Shown in pieces: positions 48,624 through 61,730 of a stretch of DNA of 64,000 nucleotides (positions are counted from its first letter, which is position 1; the number at the start of each line of letters is the position of its first letter). Where the stretch lies: positions 13,826,001 to 13,890,000 of the forward strand of contig CP075495.1 in the NCBI GenBank assembly GCA_021613535.1, in the 5' to 3' direction. The notes under the pieces are model-generated. The model was not told the DNA's origin. It was given only the letters and a program-made list of their open reading frames with translations, and made no database searches. This stretch comes from Adineta vaga (lineage: Eukaryota; Rotifera). The position numbers and the translations under genes are program-made.

Positions 48624-50523
48624 ATGTCGCATCGTCGAAGTCATAGTGATTCAAAATCTACACATAATCTTACTGAGATACTTCCTTCATCAAATAAAAT
48701 GCCAAGAATCATCAATGAACAAACATCCAGAATAAATACTGATGGAAATCAGCGATATCAACAAGATACTCCGCCAATTCCATCGGATGGTCATATGTTT
48801 TATTGTCTTTATAATACAATACAAAATTTAATTCATATTCATATGATTTATATTCTTTTGTATCATGCTGTTTTTTGGTTAAGTCCAAATCAAACATCTG
48901 GAAATACAGGACCTTATACAATAAATCTTGAAAAAACTGAATATGAACAAACATACTTTGTTGCACTGATCAGTGATTATAATTCTGTTGTTGGACCACC
49001 TATTAATGCAGATTTAATAAATAAATATATTTATTGTACATTAGTTGGTGTTTGTTTATTTGAATTAATCATAGCTTATCTATGGACAGCACGAACAACA
49101 TTATTCATTAGTACATTTCGATATCCTAAATGTCGAAATGTATTCAGTGTAGTATTAGTATTAAGTATTTTATTCTTTTATTTTCTTATGTTATTTTGGT
49201 TATATATTCATACATTTCTCACACGCCATTTAACAACGACAATAGGTTCACTTGTTTTTATTCATGTCATTGTCTTAACTATATTGGATAAACCATATCT
49301 ATTTCGTAGTTCATCGACAGATTTATTTTCAATAATGAATAGTACACGAAAGCAACAGCGTCCTTTTGTTTGTTCGCCGTCGACAACAACATTATCATCG
49401 ACAATAAATTCGATTAATCGTTCTCCATTTCGACCATCTTTACAAGTACAATCTCGAAAAATGAATTCATTTATTTCATCATTTATATTTTCATCTCGAT
49501 GGTCGTCGGTTACTGAACAAAATATTTATATTCATCAATGCTCATCTAACTATGCAGAATCAAGAAAAGAAGCAGATGAAATTTGGTCTACTGTTGTTCG
49601 ACGATTGATTCTAGTTTGCTATCGAACAGTATCATCCTTCATTCTTTTTAATATTATTCCATTTGTAATGATAGGTAAGAAATAGTAAATTGAGAATTTG
49701 CTTAACCAGAAACAAATAGGATGGATCTAAATGAACGTAGACATTGAGGAAAGAAAAAAATATATCATAGTTATCGATCTACTTCTTGAAACTGGAAAAG
49801 AATTCTTTCTGAGTACAAATATATTTTTTGTTATTCACAACACACTAGTGATTTATTACCAGTTCAATCAATCTTTACTTCAATACCTTAGTGATATTCA
49901 CATTTATTCAAATCCCATAGAGAAATAATACATAGTAGATTTGTTTAGATGCTGATGTACGTCCAGTTAATCTTCAACAATATCATATATTAATAATGAT
50001 ATTTATATTAACAACATTTCTAACTCATACTGTATTTCTTTTTCCAATGGAACTTCAATTTAATCTTCGCCATTTAGCAACTCATCTTGGTCATTGGCGT
50101 TTACAATCATCTCTTCGAACAGATTCCATCAACGAATGGTCATCGGAATGTAATTCATATATTCGTGGTAGTCAAATAAAATGTTCGTCAAATCATAAAG
50201 AAAAATATTTCATTGGTGAACAACTTTTAAGTAATGCTGCACATCCACAATCAATTTCACATTCAATTTTCTATCGATTATTTTCTAATCGAATGAATTT
50301 TCTTTCCAAACAGTTTCTTCTCTGTATAATTCTTATTCTTTGTCAATTACTTTGGATTATTCAAGGCAAATTTTGGTATGAAATTATCATTAGTATATCA
50401 ATTATTTTCAGTACATCATATATAATATTTCAAATAGTACGTGATCGTCTTATCTTCGAAATGATGGATGACAATGAATATAATGAAATTATTTTAAAAT
50501 CAAAAGAAAAAAAATCGAATTAA
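48624..50523 (+). CDS. TMEM39A: TMEM39 family multi-pass ER membrane protein
   Basis: Two exons (48624-49674, 49949-50523) join in phase to 541 residues, near the usual length of about 490. Several hydrophobic helices are visible: LIHIHMIYILLYHAVFWL, CTLVGVCLFELIIAYLW, VVLVLSILFFYFLMLFWLYI, TTIGSLVFIHVIVLTIL, the conserved LICYRTVSSxILFNxIP-like LVCYRTVSSFILFNIIPFVM, and two near the C-terminus. LNLQQYH-like VNLQQYHILIMIFILTTFLT plus FNLRHLATHLGHW are strong TMEM39 signatures, as is IVRDRLIFE near the end. TMEM39 proteins sit in the ER and affect ER-to-Golgi transport, PI4P and autophagy. The C-terminus is lysine-rich (KSKEKKS). The stop is only 43 bp from the stop of the convergent KIRREL-like gene. 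Confidence 0.88.
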
Positions 50524-50566
50524 ACAAATAAAATACATCTGACATAGAGAATAGAGAATATATTTA

Positions 50567-53500
50567 TCACACATTCATCTGATATTGTGTTGTATATAAT
50601 GGAGATATACCTAAAATAAAAAGATACAATCATTTCAAATAGATACTCGAAATTGTTCACTTGATCAAATATATTTTCATACCTGAAAATGTGTAATCGG
50701 TTATTTCAGCCAATCTCGGACTGTATTCATTATTGAATGTTGTTGTTGTCGATTTCGAATGAAAACCAGAACTATTTATTGATGATTCATTCGATAGATT
50801 ATCCATTAATTTTTTAGTATTATTATTATTTGAATTATTTGTAAATAATGATGCTAATAAACGATCTAAATAGAAAGAATTTTGATTGAATATTAGACAT
50901 ATTCATTTTCAAACCTGTTGGTTCAAGTTTTGTTTGATCAATTTTTAATGATAATTCATCATTATCAGTCAATGATGGATTACATGTTCGAAAATCCGAT
51001 GTTTGTAAGCATCCAACATCTTTAATCAATTCATTGATTGAATAATGTGCATCATAAACAATCGGAAGTTTTTTCACTAAAACAAAGAAAAATAAACAAA
51101 AAATTCGTGTTTTTAATGCAAATTTTCGTCAATTTACTTGAATGTTTTTTTCTTTGCTTAGCTCGACAACTACAATAAACGATACCAATCGATAAAATAA
51201 CAATTAACAGAAATATACTACAGATAATTGGTATGAAAATAGGTGAAGAATCTTCGAAAGAATTAATTTGATAGAGACGACTTTGTTCAATACCAAATTC
51301 ATTTTCTGCAATACATGATAAACGATTAAGATTATTTACTGTTGAAAAGCTTCTTCGATGATTATAGAGTAATTTTGATGTACAACTGTAATCATCACAT
51401 GTTGTGGAGATTAGAGATTTATCTGTCGATTCGATTGAATCATCATTTAATCGCCAGCTGATTTTCTATACAAAGAAAACTAGAAGAATTATGAAAGTTT
51501 GTTTTGTTTTTTTTATTACTAAAATTGGACTGGAAGAATAAACTTGACATTCAAATTCACGTGTTTGTAGTGAACGATAATGTTTGGATTCTTGAATATA
51601 AATCAATGGTTTTCCTTTGAAATAAATAATAAAATCATCAGTAATTGTTTCGAATCCATCTGTTTCAATTCGATATGAATATAATCCTTGTTGTTCTCGT
51701 GTTGTTATATTTATCAAATTAAATGATGAACCTTCAGCAAGTTTTTCTCCATAACGATACCATGAAATTCTTGCACGAGGAAATGAATCAACGAGACAAC
51801 GAATTATAACAGGATCCGATAGTTTATTATTAGAATCAAGAATAACGAATTTCGGTGGTTGTACAATAAAAGTTGGTGCATCTAGAAATAGATTATAAAA
51901 TGATTTTTAAATAGAAAATGACAAAGAAAAATTTATTGTCATACATCGGATTAATAATCGAATACTCGTATTCGTTGTACCAATGGAATTTGTTGCTGTA
52001 CAACCAATAGTATGATTATGTACTTGTTTTGATAGTGGAATACTGATAATCGAACTGGTTAATGTTGTTAAATCCATTGAATTAGCAAACCAACTAGAAG
52101 AAATCGTTATGTTTTTGTTTTGAAAACAAATAACAATTTGTTTTTAAATACCTAAATTGTGGTTCAGGATTACCAGAAACGATACAACGAAATGTAGCAG
52201 TAGAATTAACAGTTAATGGATAACGATTTTGTGATTCAATACGAGCTTTTGGTTTATCTAAATATATAAGTATAGAATGGAAATGATCAAATACGTTCGT
52301 CAGAAAGAATTTAACTTACAATGAACTTGTATTCGTTCTGAAACATCTTTGGAAAAACTACTTCCATATTCATAGATTTGTTCACATCGTATTAATGCAT
52401 TATCCCAAGTACTATCAAGATCATTAATTGTATAAACTAATTTTGTTAGATTCTTCTTTGTTTTTATATCTAATTCATAGGTAACCTTTGTTGAAGGTTC
52501 TCGAGTAATTATTTGCTCATTTTTATATAAGAGTAATTTTGATGCTGGTTTAGATGGAGTTGATAAACAAGTTATATTCGTTGATTGACCTTGTTTTAAT
52601 GGCATATTCGGAAGTATTAATGTTGGTTGACCATTTGGTGGTGCTAACAGGAAAGAAAACAAGGTCAATGAAATTTAAAAAAAACTGTCTCAAGTATCTT
52701 TCATACTAATAATGGTTAAACGAACACGTTCAGAACGTGCTTCATGTGCATTCATTGTTCTCTGTACTTGACATTGAAATATTCCTTCGTCTTTATTTGA
52801 CACATGAACAATTGACAAATTATAATGATCTAAACAAAGAAAAAAGAGAAACGAATTGGTTCAATCATTTTGTTTTATTCAAGGAGAATTGATACTATAC
52901 GAGTAGTGATTATATCACTTATCTTTTTCTTTTCTTTTCGTTTAACTTGTTATATCCGGACAGTTTATATAGAGTTAGTCAATCAACTTTGAAACATACT
53001 CTTTTTGTTTTATTGCACATTACTGTATTCAATTTCCTGGTGAGAACAATAGACAGATAGACATGTAGAATGTCTAACCAGTTCGCCCGTCAATTTTTGT
53101 CAAAAACTTCCTGTCCATTTCTTCAATTGCTCTCCTGAGAAGACAACAATGGAAACGACAGGTCAACGAGATGAGACGAAAAGAAAACTTCTTCGATGCA
53201 ACAATTAGCAACTAGACAGAGAGAATAGCGACTATAATCAATAATAATGTGTACTTCCGGTAAAACGAAGAGAAAAAAGGACACTATTACTTTTTCATTA
53301 CACATACACACTAGGTGGTCGAAACTATTCATGCTGGTCAGATTTCAATAGACCATACCAGCAGTCCGATACAAAGAGAGAGAGAGAGAAAATAATTAGC
53401 ATAATGGAAATTTCCGCAATCGAAATTCAAAAAGGGTGAAACTTCAGATATTAATTATACGTACTGAGACGTTCATTGATCGATAATTGAAATCTTGGAT

Positions 53501-53872
53501 AAGCAGTATATTGATAGATACGTATGATACCATGAGACGTTGTTTCATGTCGTAATAATTGTGTTTTACCAAGTGTACAAAAATCATTCCAACACCATGT
53601 GACAATTGCATTTGATTGTTTCGAAACAATACAAGGAAATTGAATTGTTTCACCCGGATATGCATTGATATGATTGGGTCCAATAATAATTTTTTGATTC
53701 ATTCGTGAATCAATAGCTAATTTGAAAAGAAAAACAATCCTATCGTCGAAAAGATCAAAATTATAAGAAAATATTTACTAGATTCATCAGCGTTAACAAT
53801 TACAGTTTGCGATGAGAAAATGACATATGTGATGATGAGTAGCGGCAGTTGTAGACGATAAGTGGCAGTCAT
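50567..53872 (-). CDS. KIRREL: KIRREL/irre-type immunoglobulin-superfamily adhesion receptor
   Basis: Eleven exons (53779-53872, 53465-53716, 52707-52829, 52320-52643, 52152-52257, 51945-52093, 51520-51881, 51138-51465, 50915-51076, 50683-50865, 50567-50610) join in phase to 708 residues. A signal peptide (LPLLIITYVIFSSQTVIVNA) precedes five Ig domains. Domain 1 (GETIQFPCIVSKQSNAIVTW, YPRFQLS, YNLSIVHVSNKDEGIFQCQV, ARSERVRLTI) follows the nephrin/Kirre pattern. Later domains include STNITCLSTPSKPASKLLLY, ATFRCIVSGNPEPQF, VIIRCLVDSFPRARISWYRY and RLSCIAENEFG. A transmembrane helix (IFIPIICSIFLLIVILSIGI) and an Asn/Ser-rich cytoplasmic tail follow. These receptors mediate cell sorting, synapse choice and filtration-slit adhesion. 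A 635-bp intron separates exons 2 and 3. Sns/nephrin-like origin is an alternative. Confidence 0.85.
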
Positions 53873-55793
53873 GTTCAATAAACTAAAAGAAGAATAAGAA
53901 TGGTAAACGAATGGCGATCGAAAGGCGTCCACCGATTAACATCTGTGTGTGTGTGTGCGCAGTGATTCTATCATATGCATACACGCACGCGCTCAATATA
54001 CAATTGCACTCATAGCGCAGATTTGTGCATATGCGTGTATCTCATATCATGTCCTTCCAAAATATGTGCATACATATACAAGAATAAAAAAATGGAGAAG
54101 AAACTGATAATAGCACAAAAAAGAAACGAAAGACAGGACAAAAAACCTTGTCCGACACGTTGAGAAAAATAACTTTGATATACTTAACTACCTTGACTGC
54201 TCAATAATGATCACATAAAAAGAAAAGGGAGAAGAAAATGTGAGAATGATATCATTTGATTTGTATTGATAGAAGTACACTTTTAGTCTATGTTCATAAT
54301 CAGAAAAAATCAAATGACAAAATCACCAATCAATACTGATGATGACAACTGCAAATGAACAATAAATGATATCGTGTAAATTGGTTTCTATTCTCTCTCA
54401 CTTTCTTTCTTGTTCACTCAGTACGGTGATAAGAGCTTAAACAAGACAGCATACACGTGTGCCGCTATAACTGCCTCTGGTGATAACTCTTCATACTAAT
54501 ATACATATATAAAATAAAGAGAAGAGAAAGAAGAAAAGACATCTGTGTATATGTGTGACTTCGAAATGGAATGATTCTGTAACTATTGCACGACATGTGA
54601 TCAAAAAGTAAGAGATAATCATTGAGTTTTTCTTATCAGTGCCATATTGGTCAATATTCGTTAATCAACCAAGCAGGAGATAACTCTTATTTATTCTTAT
54701 ACAAATTGAACACAATCCTAGCACTTACTTCTTTCGTTAGGAAGAATATTGCATATATATATATATATATACGCACGCACAAACTACAAGCAGCTTATCT
54801 AAAAAAGAATAAGATAGCAATTGAGATAGAGATCAGCAAGTTAATCTTTCCTTCTTTACACTTCTGTTGAATAATTACCTCAATAAGTGCTAGTCTCCTT
54901 CGTTTGTTTCCTAGTAGGATGGACTCGTGATAGTGTTTATATTGGGACAGAACTCAACTGTTACTATTATAAACATCGACAACTAAGAAAGATAGATAGA
55001 TAGACAGATAAATAGACCGGGAAAGAGACACGAAGAGAAAGTTAGATTGTACATGCACAGTGCGAGAAGAGTCTGTGAACTGCCCATCGAATCATGTCAT
55101 TTGTTATGTGTTCGTGCAAAGAAAGCGCAAAAGAGAAAGCGAAGAAGAAGAAGAGAGAAGTGACAGAGAAAGGGAGAAGAGAAGAGACGAGAAGAAAAGA
55201 GAATATAACAGTCGATGTATGAGGTGGTACTAATTCTAAAAAAGAAAAGTCATCCGTCACACCTTGTCGCTGAACAGATGTGCTTATAAAAAAAAAAGAA
55301 ATGAGAAGAAATCAAAGTCTTTTGAAAAAAAAGAAAAGTGTTATTGAAGCAATAGTCATTTTCACGCTCGTTTATCTTTTTTTCTTTTTCAATCGCGATT
55401 AATTCACACTCATTTTTATTCGATCCTATTTGCTATTTCAATTGCTTAAATATCTCTCGATGTTTGTATTATTGACAACAATTGTACAGTCATCTGTTGA
55501 TCAATGATAAACAGTTAACTGTCAATCTACAATCAAATAGAAACTGATAATCACTTTTGTCCTTCCTTATATATATCTTTCCATATTGATTCTCTGTACA
55601 AGCTGATGCTTCCTTCTTCTTCTTCTTCATCTAAACTAAACAAGCTGTTGACTAAATCGATTTGAACAAACAAATACGAATTAGAATAATTTATGTCAAG
55701 GTTTGATAAAAAAAGTCCATTGTCGATAGTTTAGAAATTACTTATCGTTATGATATCTATCAAGGTAAAGAAAACGACTGATGTTTATATAAT
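53873..55793. promoter_or_regulatory. KIRREL-like gene upstream region
   Basis: Upstream of the adhesion-receptor ATG. (TG)n near 53944-53958, GA-rich blocks near 54510-54540 and 55120-55200, and (GATA)n-like GATAGATAGATAGACAGATA near 54990-55010. No coding exon is supported. Confidence 0.4.
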
Positions 55794-55988
55794 ATGTGTA
55801 TCAATAAAACCATATGGAAACAAGTTCATGATCGATTAATAATCGAAAAAGAACGTTTTCTTTTTGATAATGATCAAATCGATTTACGAAAAGAGAATAA
55901 AAAAAATATGTATATGAATCTCATTTTTGCTCGTCGAAGCAAATCATCGTCTCACTCAAGTGTCTCTGTCTATCATATATCACCATGA
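55794..55988 (+). CDS. possible small protein or exon, unknown
   Basis: A 64-residue frame with natural-looking codon use (CGA, TTA and GAA rich) inside the long gene-poor stretch: MCINKTIWKQVHDRLIIEKE, RFLFDNDQIDLRKENKKN, then YMNLIFARRSKSSSHSSVSV. No family recognised. It could be a short ORF, or an exon of a transcript continuing to the hydrophobic frame at 56560, although I find no strong donor joining them in phase. Confidence 0.25.
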   Translation: MCINKTIWKQVHDRLIIEKERFLFDNDQIDLRKENKKNMYMNLIFARRSKSSSHSSVSVYHISP

Positions 55989-56559
55989 GAAATAATGATA
56001 CTATCAACAATAAACTCATATAGATAGACTTCTCTATAGACATATGATAACTATTCTACTTAGTTATGAATGTATTTCATCGATGAGAGAAAAAGAAAGA
56101 TTTGATTTCCAAATATGTTACTGCTAGAGAGAGAGAAAAAAGAAGAGAAGAAATAGAAAAATGAACATAAGCGAACTTTCCTTCTTTCTTTTTTTATATT
56201 CAACATTTGTCTTGTTAAAAATACATTGAAAGAAAGTGAGAGAAAGGTATACTCATTAAAACAAGTCAGTGAACGTGAGTGAGAAAGTTCATCTGTATGA
56301 ACAATAGTTGTTCGTGCGTGCATACCATATTTTAGGCAACTTCTGGTGCCACATTGATTAATCTTTCGTTTATGGTCGAATGCTCATTTCAACATACAAA
56401 TAGAATGAATGAGACTCTTGAGGATACGAACACCAACAAAATGACCATGATCTAACAACTACTCATTATTCGAGTAATCATCTACTGACCTTGTTAAACA
56501 GTTTTTCTCTCTTGTTCTAAATTAACATCGACTATCTACACACATGTTCAGATAACAAT

Positions 56560-56763
56560 TAGACATTGACTTCAATTGATATACTTGTACTTTGTATAAA
56601 ACTACAAATAAGATGTGTTCAATCGATTTCTTCCGCTTTGGTCATTATTATTCTACAACTGACGACATCAATTGTTATCGTTATCATTCTTTCAAATGAA
56701 TTACTTGGTTATTTTAATGACAATAAGACAAAAGAAGAAGGCGGTAGTATAACGTCATCATAG
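56560..56763 (+). CDS. possible exon encoding a membrane segment
   Basis: Directly after an acceptor-like CAATTAG a 67-codon frame reads through a hydrophobic segment (SSALVIIILQLTTSIVIVII) into a charged tail (FNDNKTKEEGGSITSS) and stops. There is no ATG at its start, so it would need an upstream exon. It looks like the C-terminus of a tail-anchored or single-pass protein, but without homology or a partner exon the call is weak. Confidence 0.22.
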
Positions 56764-59700
56764 TCTGTCTGCTGGTCATTCTTCCTCACTAAGAAAGCAT
56801 TAAAGAAAATGAACTACTACTTCGATTAATGAATCAACGAAACAATAGGAAGCGACAATGATTTCGACTAGTGTAGTAATAACAAGAAGAAAAAAAAGAG
56901 AGAGGGAGAGGGAGAGGGAGAGGAAAAATCATATTGACAGTTACTTCATTTGATTAACAAAATGACTATAATCTCTTCCACAATTTGATTAAACATATAC
57001 ATATATATATATATTATGACATAAGAGCAAGATGTTATTATATAAGCAATACTCAAGAAAGAACAAAATCATCTCGGAAGTTGAAGAAAAAGAAATAACT
57101 ACTTAGACTAGCACTTAATCGACTCGTTAAAATCAATTTGATTCTTGTTTTTATCGAGACAAAATAAGATCAATTGCTGAAAGTGTGTATCAATAGACTC
57201 TGTCGTTTTTTAATATGACAACTGCTGCGATCTTTCGCGAAAATTGTTGTTGTTGTTGTTTCTTTTCTTGTAAATTGAATAAATTTTCTTCGACAGATGG
57301 TCAATAACAATGATCTTGAACTGGATGCATATTTAATTGTATATAGACATCTGTAATGTAACAGATTGATATGTTTTTGTCGACGTAATAACTATTCATA
57401 TAGAATTAGTTTTCTTTTCCAAAACAATTTGGTTTTTTTTATGCAATCCATAAGTTTACATATGAAATGTTAAGACTTTTATCGAGACGATATGAGTTAA
57501 TTAAATAGAAGAATCGTCTATATGAATTATTAGAAAATTCTTTTCATTTCAGTTTATTAATAATTCAACAAGTCATTCCATATGATGATCAATGCACTTG
57601 TTCAATATAATCAGTTACATAATCTGATGAGAACTCCACGAATTTAAGAAAAGTAGAAAAAACAACGTATTTTGTTTTTCTGTTGATGAAATGAGAAAGT
57701 TTTCGATATTTTCATCGAATCGTTGTTAACGAATCATCTATATAATAAAAAGAAATATGAATAAGAATATTCTTCTATTCTCAAGAGTTTTTTTTTCTTC
57801 TCAAAGTTAATAATTGAAATATGTATAGTTCATATATCAATTGATTCTAATACATTTCTTCTATGTAAATAATCTATTGACAATATCCATTTGGGATTTC
57901 ATTATTCATATCTATTCATTTGAATGAATTATATGTAGGTGTGATCATGGAAGACAAAACAAAATTAGAAATATTATGATTATTAATATGTTTGAAAAAT
58001 TTCTTGGAGAAAAATCAGATTGATGTATTTCTTTTTTTATTCGTCAATAGAGTTTGTTTTGTATAACATTAATATTAAATCTATGAACCAGAAAAACAAT
58101 AGAAAAAAAAGAATGATCAGGAACATTTTTCCGATTAACGTAAGCAATAAATACATCAGTTTTTTTCCGTTCAATTTGTTTTGTTTATTTCAAACAAAAA
58201 TAATCAGTTGACGTCTGAAGTTCTTTGTCGCTCTCTCTCTTGCCTTCTTCCTCTTTTTGGTAACAAAACAAAAGTGTGGTAAAATCAACAAGGAAAGACA
58301 ATTTTTTCTTAATGATTTATCATTGTGATGCAAATTGTAGAGAAAAAAAACTGAAACGATTCTCATTCATCTAAGTCATAAATATCTATAATTGATGATT
58401 ATATCACAAGGGATTATTTAATATTTCTTGTATTTATGTGTTCTTTCGTGTTTTTCGGTTGATTCTAATGATACAATAGCGAAAAGAAAATTTTCAAAAG
58501 AACAGAATAGCATGTTTAATAATTAGGAACAGAAAAGAAAAGAAAAGTATTGATTATCATAACATGTGAGAAGTGAAAATAGATTATTTTTCACTTCTCT
58601 ACAGAATTTCTCAGGAGAATTTGCTTTCTGTTTTTTTTTCTTCTTTTGGAATTTGCAAATCTTCCGTTAGGATTAATCACGTTCACCGACAGCAAATAAT
58701 GGATGCTTAGCGAGGCGTCAAAAGTAGCTAACAAGCAACGTGTGTGTGTGTGTGTGTGTGCATTAGTAGGATTAGTTCAGAAGATTTTGATGATGAATGT
58801 ACGTTTGACGTTGATCGTTACAGATCAGTAATATAATAATGATTGTGCATAACGAGATAAATGAAATGGAATAACTGATGAATTTTAACTTTTCTTTTTC
58901 TTCCGTTGGAAAGCAATTGATGAGAGGTTTTTATCGAGACAAATATATGACATGGCATGAATTGTATAATGGACTAGAAATGCATTTTAATGTATTGATC
59001 ATTTCATCTAATGATGTCTAACGTGTCAACTGAGCTAATATTTTTCTCTAAACGTTCTTTTTCCTGCATTCAATGCACTTCTATAATTGTCGTTTTTGTC
59101 GTTAGATTGTATTAGAGAAGCACGTTCAGATGAAATTCAATCTTCATCATCATCATCATCATCGCTAATGTTGTTGTTGTATGTTATTTTCAATGCTTCT
59201 CATTTTTGTCCCGAGTTTCTTTTGTACCGAAGAGCACAAAACTAGTATCGTATTTTGTACTAAATCGTTTTTAGTTAACAGACATTTTTCATACATTGAA
59301 CACCTTTTTTTTCTATAAATTTCACCATTCAAACGGCACGTTCTATTTCAGTTTCCTTTTTCTTTTATTATTTTTTTTGTGTCTCCTACGCACATAACAT
59401 ACAAACAATGAAGAATGATGTTTCCTGTTTGTGTCGGACAAAGTTGAATATTAGATAAGAATCTTTAATCTATTTTTATAAGGAGAAGAATAACAGCAAC
59501 AGATAAAAGACATTTTTTGTCCAATTCCTTTTTTTTTATGTCATTCAGTCAAGGAGAGAAAGATTTGTGTCATATGTCACAATCATAACGAAAGTATCTC
59601 AAAAAAGAGAAATGAGAAGGCAAACAAAAGAAATGTTTGAAACCGAGATAAATATCATTTCTCACAAGTTTGCTTGAGTTTCTTTTTAAGAACATCATTG

Positions 59701-61030
59701 AATGCACACAGATTAAGGACACAAGAAGCGGATAAAGTCTAGTGGTTGAGGTGAGAAAAAAAAGGAGAAAAGCACGTTCAACAAAAAAAACGAGATGAAG
59801 AAGAAAAAAAGACGAGTAAAAAAGCAAACAGCAGCATTGGTTGATGAACGCGTCATGGACAGACAAGTTCATGCACATTACTCATTTACTCATTCTTTAT
59901 CTTTCCGTTACTCTCATTTACTTTCTTTTCTTTATTTCTTTAATGTCGTCGTCGTTGTCGTCAATTTCATCTTCTATGCCATATTTCATCAGTTATATGA
60001 TAGATCTTGATTAAGAAAATTAAAAAAAAACGGAAGACTGTAGAAGAAAAAAGAAAGAAGAAGAAGAAGAAGAAAAAAGAAAACAGAGTATTTCAGTTTA
60101 TATATGTAGCGGTGTGTTTAAACTTATAAATGTAATTGAGTTGTAGTATTTCTACATACCCATGCGACACGTCGACGACAGCAATTAACCAGTAGTCATT
60201 TCATTTTCTTTTCTCATTTTCTTTTTCTATTATGTCTTCAAAAAAAGAATGAATATCAGTAACATCATGACAAACTCTATCATTCAACAGCAGGTAATGC
60301 CATTACTATCATTATCCGTATTCAATCCATCTTAAAACTAATATTTACATTGAGTAAAGAAAGAATCACTAAAGTGAAATATTGATTGTCATTTTTATTC
60401 TTATGAGATTGATACAAACAAAAAAAAAGAGAGAGGAAAAGAAAGAAAGTCAGATCAAGTGTTTGGAAAACTAACAAGAACAAATTTTTGTGAGTGCAAC
60501 ACCTACATGATCATTTCGATAGATACAATAAAAACTAATGAGTTGAAGGAGAAAAATATCGGATGAAAAGGTTATTTTCTATATTTTAATATCCTACTGT
60601 TTATCTATTGAACAATAAGATCTTAATTGTTTTCAAGGTTAATAATGTCGAAAAATATTATTCAATTGAAAAAGAAGAAGCAGTAAAAGAGATATTCTCG
60701 ATTTAATCTTCATTTTCATTCTTATCTTATAAGTAGATTTACATTTTCTTTCTTTTTTATGTTTCAAACAAAGGTGTTACTCAAAAAGATAATGAGAAAT
60801 CTTCAGATTAAATTCTTTAATCTTCAAAGATTGAATGTCGAAACGATTCTTTCTCTTCTTCGATGTATCTTCCTCACTTTCTTCAAAGAACAAACTGACT
60901 TAATTATCTATTCTTGTTAATTACCGTCTTTCAAACTTAAATTTAACTTTCTCTTTTTCAAAACTGAAATTATCTCTTAATTCAACATTTTCTCTTTCTA
61001 GATCTATATCTATCTGAACGACGATTATTA
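56764..61030. other. gene-poor region upstream of the EAG channel
   Basis: About 4.3 kb with no supported coding exon. It contains a (GGGAGA)n-like run (56897-56923), (TG)n (58741-58760), (CAT)n near 59146-59163, (GTC)n near 59946-59960, and extended GA/AAG runs near 60046-60078. Such spacing upstream of a neuronal channel gene suggests a large 5' regulatory region or distant 5' UTR exons, which cannot be placed without transcripts. Confidence 0.4.
58741..58760. repeat. (TG)n microsatellite
   Basis: Ten perfect TG dinucleotides. Confidence 0.85.
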
Positions 61031-61119
61031 ATGACGATGTACAGTCGTCGTCGTCGCATTTCTCAACGACACCAGCGACTGAACATCGATGCATCTTCTA
61101 CCATTACAGAATCAAGTAG
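61031..61119 (+). other. possible alternative 5' exon of the EAG channel gene
   Basis: Begins ATGACGATGTACAG and is open for 89 bp with an Arg-rich start (MTMYSRRRRISQRHQRLNID), ending at AAGTAG with GT following. Spliced to the AG at 61722-61723, it joins the channel's start codon in frame, adding 32 residues before [15 protein letters not shown] channels normally begin within a few residues of that motif, so this may be a 5' UTR exon or an isoform-specific N-terminus. Confidence 0.3.
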
Positions 61120-61730
61120 GTTTTATTAAAACAAATACAAATATATACTAACGATCCTTTGCTAGATGATTTCTCTTCTTCTTCGTCTCTTTTTTTGGGC
61201 TGAGGAGAAAAAAAAAAGAATTCTCGAATTTGTTCCGGTCGTACAAAAATAGAAATATACATTTTCCTGTTGCAAAATAAATCTTTCTCTCTCGTTTTTT
61301 TTGTTACCTTTTTGCGAGTTTTCTTCTCTCTCTCTCGGTTCTTCTGTTCCATTGTTTCTCAGTTAGAAATTCTCCCTTTCTCTGTTGGCTTTTTTTTGTT
61401 GCTATACTTTTTCTCCTTCTTCATCTAGTTTAATGGAAAAATAGAGAAAGAGAGAGGGAGACTAGGAGAACAAGACTTCTGCATCAGCCTCTTGATCACG
61501 GCATGCTGCCGGTCTGTTAACGAACCTAATCCTCGAAAAACGGAATAGAACGCAGTCGGACGACTCTCGATCATTGTCCCCTAAGAATCGATAGCGACAA
61601 AGGGAAATAGAGAGGGAGAGAGAGAGAAAAGAAAGGCACCAGACATAGAAGAAACTTCGACTTTTATCTTGATGACTGATTATTTTCTATTTGTTATTAT
61701 TTGTATATTTAGAGTAACTCTAGAGCATTA

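Noticed and set aside
56881-56935. GGGAGA run as a CRISPR-like or telomeric array
   Set aside because: Simple purine microsatellite without spacers or regular unit structure.
59795-60010. 71-residue plus ORF and 102-residue minus ORF around 59.6-60.0 kb
   Set aside because: Both arise from A/G- and T/C-rich low-complexity DNA, with no conserved content or splice context.
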